Positions 11,922 to 15,041 of a stretch of 15,041 nucleotides of DNA are shown piece after piece. The translations under genes were made by a program, and so were the position numbers. The notes under the pieces are model-generated. The model worked only from the letters and a program-made list of their open reading frames with translations. It made no database searches and had not been told where the DNA came from. Source of the DNA: an uncultured Corynebacterium sp. (lineage in GTDB: Bacteria > Actinomycetota > Actinomycetes > Mycobacteriales > Mycobacteriaceae); contig NZ_CABTZR010000055.1 of the NCBI RefSeq assembly GCF_902489365.1, positions 1 to 15,041 of the forward strand, read 5' to 3'. Numbering within the stretch: position 1 is the first letter of the stretch; every line of letters begins with the position of its first letter.

Positions 11922-13946
11922 GTGAGTGATGCAGTAGATATCCAACGCGAATGGTCCGAGCTTGCACAGGAAGTGCGCAAGCACCGCGAACTGTACTACA
12001 ACGGCGAGCCGTCGATCCCGGATGCGGACTTTGACGCCCTTTTCCAGCGCTTGCTGGCGCTAGAGGCAGAGCATCCAGAGCTGCAGACCCCGGATTCGCC
12101 TACCCAGCAGGTGGGTGCTGCTCCGGAAGGCGCTGTGGATATCGAGCACCTGGAGCGCCTGTACAGCTTGGACAACGTTTTTAGCGCTGAGGAACTGCAG
12201 GATTGGCTGGACCGCACCCCGGCAGAGGCCTATCTGACCGAGCTGAAGATTGATGGCCTGTCCATCGACTTGGTCTACCGCGACGGCAAGCTTGCCACGG
12301 CCGCCACGCGTGGTGATGGTCGCGTCGGTGAGGAGATCACTGCTAATGCGCGCGTTATCCCCGATATCCCGCATGAGCTGACAGGCAGCGAAGAATACCC
12401 GGTTCCCTCCTTGGTAGAGGTCCGCGGCGAGGTGTACATGCGCCCGGATGAATTTGAGGAGATTAACTCCGCACGCCGCGAAGACGGCAAGCCCACCTTT
12501 GCCAACCCCCGTAATGCGGCGGCAGGCGGGCTGCGCATGAAGGACCCAGAGGACGTCAAGAAGCGTCGGCTCCACATGGTCTGCCACGGTATTGGCGCAC
12601 GCGAGGGTTTCCAGCCCACTTCGCAGCACGATGCCTACACGGCGTTGGAAGCGTGGGGATTCCCGGTCTCTCCCTATACCCAGCGGGTCACCACCGCCAA
12701 GGAGGTCCAGGAGCGCGTGACCTACTGGGAGGAACACCGCCACGATGCCTACTTTGAGATGGACGGTCTCGTCATCAAGGTCGATGACTTGGCCAGCCAG
12801 CGCGCCTTGGGTGCCACTTCGCGCGCGCCGCGCTGGGCTATTGCCTTCAAATACCCGCCCGAGGAGGTCACCACCAAGCTGCTCAACATCGAGGTCGGTG
12901 TGGGGCGCACAGGGCGTGTGACGCCTTTTGCCATTATGGAGCCGGTCTTCGTTTCTGGATCGACGGTGTCCATGGCCACCCTGCACAACCAATTCGAGGT
13001 TAAGAACAAGAACGTTCTCATCGGGGACACCATCATCATCCGCAAGGCCGGAGAGATCATCCCTGAGGTCCTCGGTCCGGTCTTGGACAAGCGCGATGGC
13101 AGCGAGACTGAATGGGTCTTCCCGGAGAATTGCCCTGCCTGCGGCACGAAGCTGGCACCGCAGAAGCAAGGCGACCAGGATTGGCGCTGCCCGAATACAC
13201 GCAGCTGCCCGGCCCAGCTGGCCGCGCGTCTGGAGTATTTGGCCTCCCGCAAGGCTCTTGACATTGGTGAGCTGGGGGAGAAGGCGGCCACAGACCTGAT
13301 TTCTTCCGGAGTGCTCGTGGACGAGGCGGAACTCTTTGATCTTGATGAAGAAGCACTCCGCAAATCCTCGGTCTACACCACCCAGAAGGGCGCGCTCAAC
13401 GCCTCGGGCAAGAAGCTGTTGGAGAACCTCAAGACGGCCCGCCAAGCTGAGTTTTGGCGAGTACTCGTAGCGCTGTCCATTCGACACGTTGGTCCCATCG
13501 CTGCGCGTGCGTTAGCAACGCGCTTCGGTTCCATGGAGGCGCTGCGCGCGGCATCGGTGGACGAGCTGGCGGACACCGATGGCGTGGGTAGTATCATCGC
13601 GGAATCCTTCAAGCAGTGGTTCGAGGTGGACTGGCACGACAACATCGTGCAGAAATGGACCGCCGCCGGGGTGACCATGGAAGAGGAAACCAGCGATAAG
13701 CCCGCGCAAACGCTAGAGGGTCTCACGGTTGTGGTGACCGGCACCTTGGAGAACTACAGCCGCGATTCCGCCAAAGAAGCCATCATCACCCGTGGCGGCA
13801 AGGCCTCCGGTTCGGTGTCGAAGAAGACCAACTACGTCGTCGTGGGAGAAAACGCCGGTTCAAAGGAACAAAAGGCCCGAGATCTTGGCTTGACCATCTT
13901 GGATGAGGAGGGCTTTAACCGCCTTCTCGAGATGGGCGAGGCATGA
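11922..13946 (+). CDS. ligA: NAD-dependent DNA ligase LigA
   Basis: The essential replicative ligase, sealing nicks with NAD+ as adenylate donor. At 674 residues the domain order is complete: Ia (about 5-75, with LYYNGEPSIPDADFD), the nucleotidyltransferase domain with the adenylated lysine K109 in ELKIDG, later motifs RGEVYM (168-173), MDGLVIK (280-286) and WAIAFKYP (305-312), the OB fold with VGRTGRVTPFA (327-337), a zinc finger with C404, C407, C423 and C429, the helix-hairpin-helix region (about 445-590), and a C-terminal BRCT domain (about 593-670, GLTVVVTGTLENYSRDSA). It starts with GTG; MSDAVDIQREW fits the family N-terminus. It overlaps the HAD gene by four bases. Codon use matches mnmA, so this is core genome to the right of the accessory block. 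Confidence 0.97.
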   Translation: MSDAVDIQREWSELAQEVRKHRELYYNGEPSIPDADFDALFQRLLALEAEHPELQTPDSPTQQVGAAPEGAVDIEHLERLYSLDNVFSAEELQDWLDRTPAEAYLTELKIDGLSIDLVYRDGKLATAATRGDGRVGEEITANARVIPDIPHELTGSEEYPVPSLVEVRGEVYMRPDEFEEINSARREDGKPTFANPRNAAAGGLRMKDPEDVKKRRLHMVCHGIGAREGFQPTSQHDAYTALEAWGFPVSPYTQRVTTAKEVQERVTYWEEHRHDAYFEMDGLVIKVDDLASQRALGATSRAPRWAIAFKYPPEEVTTKLLNIEVGVGRTGRVTPFAIMEPVFVSGSTVSMATLHNQFEVKNKNVLIGDTIIIRKAGEIIPEVLGPVLDKRDGSETEWVFPENCPACGTKLAPQKQGDQDWRCPNTRSCPAQLAARLEYLASRKALDIGELGEKAATDLISSGVLVDEAELFDLDEEALRKSSVYTTQKGALNASGKKLLENLKTARQAEFWRVLVALSIRHVGPIAARALATRFGSMEALRAASVDELADTDGVGSIIAESFKQWFEVDWHDNIVQKWTAAGVTMEEETSDKPAQTLEGLTVVVTGTLENYSRDSAKEAIITRGGKASGSVSKKTNYVVVGENAGSKEQKARDLGLTILDEEGFNRLLEMGEA

Positions 13947-14713
13947 AGCTAGCCGCCTTCGACCTAGACGGCACTATCTACTTTGATGGTCACATGCCTG
14001 AGGACGTGCCGGAGGCGATCGCCCAGTGGCGTGCTGCGGGCAACCTCGCCGTCGTGGCTACGGGTAAGTCTCCATATTCGGCGCGGCGTGCACTAGAGCC
14101 TTTTGGCGTCGACTTCGACTACTACCTGCTCTGCAATGGCACGGTCATCACGGATGGAGCTTATGGCTTGCTCTATGAAAGCCACGTGCCGCCCGAGGTG
14201 GTCCGTGCCGTGTATGAGCGAGTGCGTGATATCCCGAAACTCGATCTGTATTGCACTCGCCTGGAGGGCCCGGATGGCCACCTCGTGCGCAACGTCGCGG
14301 GCGTGCACAATCCCATCATCAGCGAGCCCGTGCCCGTCGCGCCTTCACGCATTGAGGAAGAAGTCTTTCCCTTGGTGGCCGCGTGGACTCCGGGCAACCC
14401 AGATCTGCAAAGGCAGATCGCGCAGTGGGTCACGGACCGCTTTCCCGTCGGTACCGCGATGAACCGCAACTTCTTCGACATCATGCCTCCCGGCCACGAC
14501 AAGGGCTTTGCCTTGACCTGGCTGCTTCGTCACCTGGACGTTGAGCGCACCGACATTGAGCTCATCACCTTCGGAGACGGGCACAATGACTTACCCATGC
14601 ATGCGCTTGCCGACGTCTCCCTTACCTTCCCCTGGGCGCAACCCGAAATACAGAAGGCGTGCACCGCTGTGATGGACTCGGCCGTGAAAGGTCTAATACA
14701 CTACGGTTCATGA
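13943..14713 (+). CDS. HAD-superfamily phosphatase, Cof-like type IIB
   Basis: A 256-residue cytoplasmic sugar- or nucleotide-phosphatase-like enzyme. The HAD motifs are all visible: nucleophile D7 and acid/base D9 in FDLDGT, motif II T40 in VVATGK, K187 in HDKGFAL, and metal-binding D212 and D216 in GDGHNDLPM. The long cap between about 75 and 185 is of the C2 (Cof/YidA) type. The substrate cannot be read from the sequence. Its ATG overlaps the ligA stop by four bases (ATGA), and its own stop overlaps the next HAD gene in the same way, so all three are probably cotranscribed. Confidence 0.9.
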   Translation: MKLAAFDLDGTIYFDGHMPEDVPEAIAQWRAAGNLAVVATGKSPYSARRALEPFGVDFDYYLLCNGTVITDGAYGLLYESHVPPEVVRAVYERVRDIPKLDLYCTRLEGPDGHLVRNVAGVHNPIISEPVPVAPSRIEEEVFPLVAAWTPGNPDLQRQIAQWVTDRFPVGTAMNRNFFDIMPPGHDKGFALTWLLRHLDVERTDIELITFGDGHNDLPMHALADVSLTFPWAQPEIQKACTAVMDSAVKGLIHYGS

Positions 14714-15041
14714 AAATTGCGGCGTTAGACATGGATGGCACCGTTTACGTCAACGAAGACATAACAGAGGCCACACAAAAAGCCATCGCTGAGTGGCGCG
14801 CCGCTGGCAACCTCGCGGTTTCCGCGACGGGCAAGTCGATTGCCAACGCACGCAACACCCTCGAGCCCTTCGGCGTGGAGCTTGACTACCACGTGTTGTA
14901 CAACGGCACCGTCATCACCGATGGTGACTACTCCATCATCCACGAGGAGCACCTGCCGAGTGAGGTTGTGCAGTCCATCGTCGAGCGTTTCACCGGTCTG
15001 CCGTTGAATATCTACGTCACGGGCCTAACTGGGGCAGATCA
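14710..15041 (+). CDS. Second HAD-superfamily phosphatase (3' partial), tandem paralogue
   Basis: An open frame from the ATG at 14710, overlapping the preceding stop as ATGA, to the window edge; 110 codons are present. It is plainly a paralogue of the gene before it: both share WRAAGNLAV, ATGKS, LEPFGV and NGTVITDG at the same spacing. D7 and D9 lie in LDMDGT (residues 6-11), and T40 in the ATGK segment is also kept. The C-terminal motifs lie beyond the window. The pair probably arose by tandem duplication, perhaps with split substrate ranges. No ribosome binding site is seen, so translation is probably coupled. Confidence 0.88.
   Translation, partial: MKIAALDMDGTVYVNEDITEATQKAIAEWRAAGNLAVSATGKSIANARNTLEPFGVELDYHVLYNGTVITDGDYSIIHEEHLPSEVVQSIVERFTGLPLNIYVTGLTGAD

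Noticed and set aside
12060..13487. 475-codon open frame on the minus strand inside ligA
   Set aside because: LigA is complete with all motifs on the plus strand; the antisense frame has no family features.

Overview
The window looks like a chromosomal segment of a high-GC actinobacterium, most likely Corynebacterium or a close relative. The evidence is an actinobacterial-type mnmA followed at once by a MetE-like gene, an NAD-dependent ligA, a CmtR-type regulator with the mycobacterial cysteine positions, and many promoters of the form TANNNT placed 6-8 bases before a start codon (leaderless transcription, common in corynebacteria). The species was not determined.

Layout. Bases 1-819 (minus) hold a spermidine-synthase-like methyltransferase that runs off the left edge, where an odd G12C6 run suggests a contig end. 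Divergent from it are mnmA (924-2009) and a UROD/MetE-like gene (2010-2918) whose ATG directly follows the mnmA stop. At the right are ligA (11922-13946) and two tandem, overlapping HAD phosphatase genes (13943-14713 and 14710 to the edge). These flanks are GC-rich housekeeping DNA.

The 9 kb between the MetE-like gene and ligA is mosaic and mostly accessory. It carries a DUF1963 protein; an ORC/STAND-like AAA ATPase behind a 19-bp direct repeat; a vapBC toxin-antitoxin pair with a palindromic operator; a decayed chimeric remnant of the nearby beta-lactamase/membrane-protein pair; a strong terminator; a cmtR-cadD cadmium-resistance operon; an unidentified short ORF; an ArsR-like regulator / beta-lactamase-family hydrolase / small membrane protein operon; a DnaQ-like exonuclease; and a DUF4143 ATPase behind four exact 11-mers at 22-bp spacing.

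How the genes work together. CmtR would repress cmtR-cadD until Cd or Pb arrives. VapB would neutralise VapC and repress the pair. The ArsR-like protein probably represses its own three-gene operon through a perfect 10-bp inverted repeat. The most unusual signal is that the two ATPase genes, from different families, share one promoter design: directly repeated motifs whose start-proximal copy covers the -35 position, followed by a leaderless -10. The second is that the cadmium operon sits between two diverged, same-orientation copies of the membrane-protein/hydrolase region. No CRISPR array, tRNA, rRNA or intact transposase was seen.
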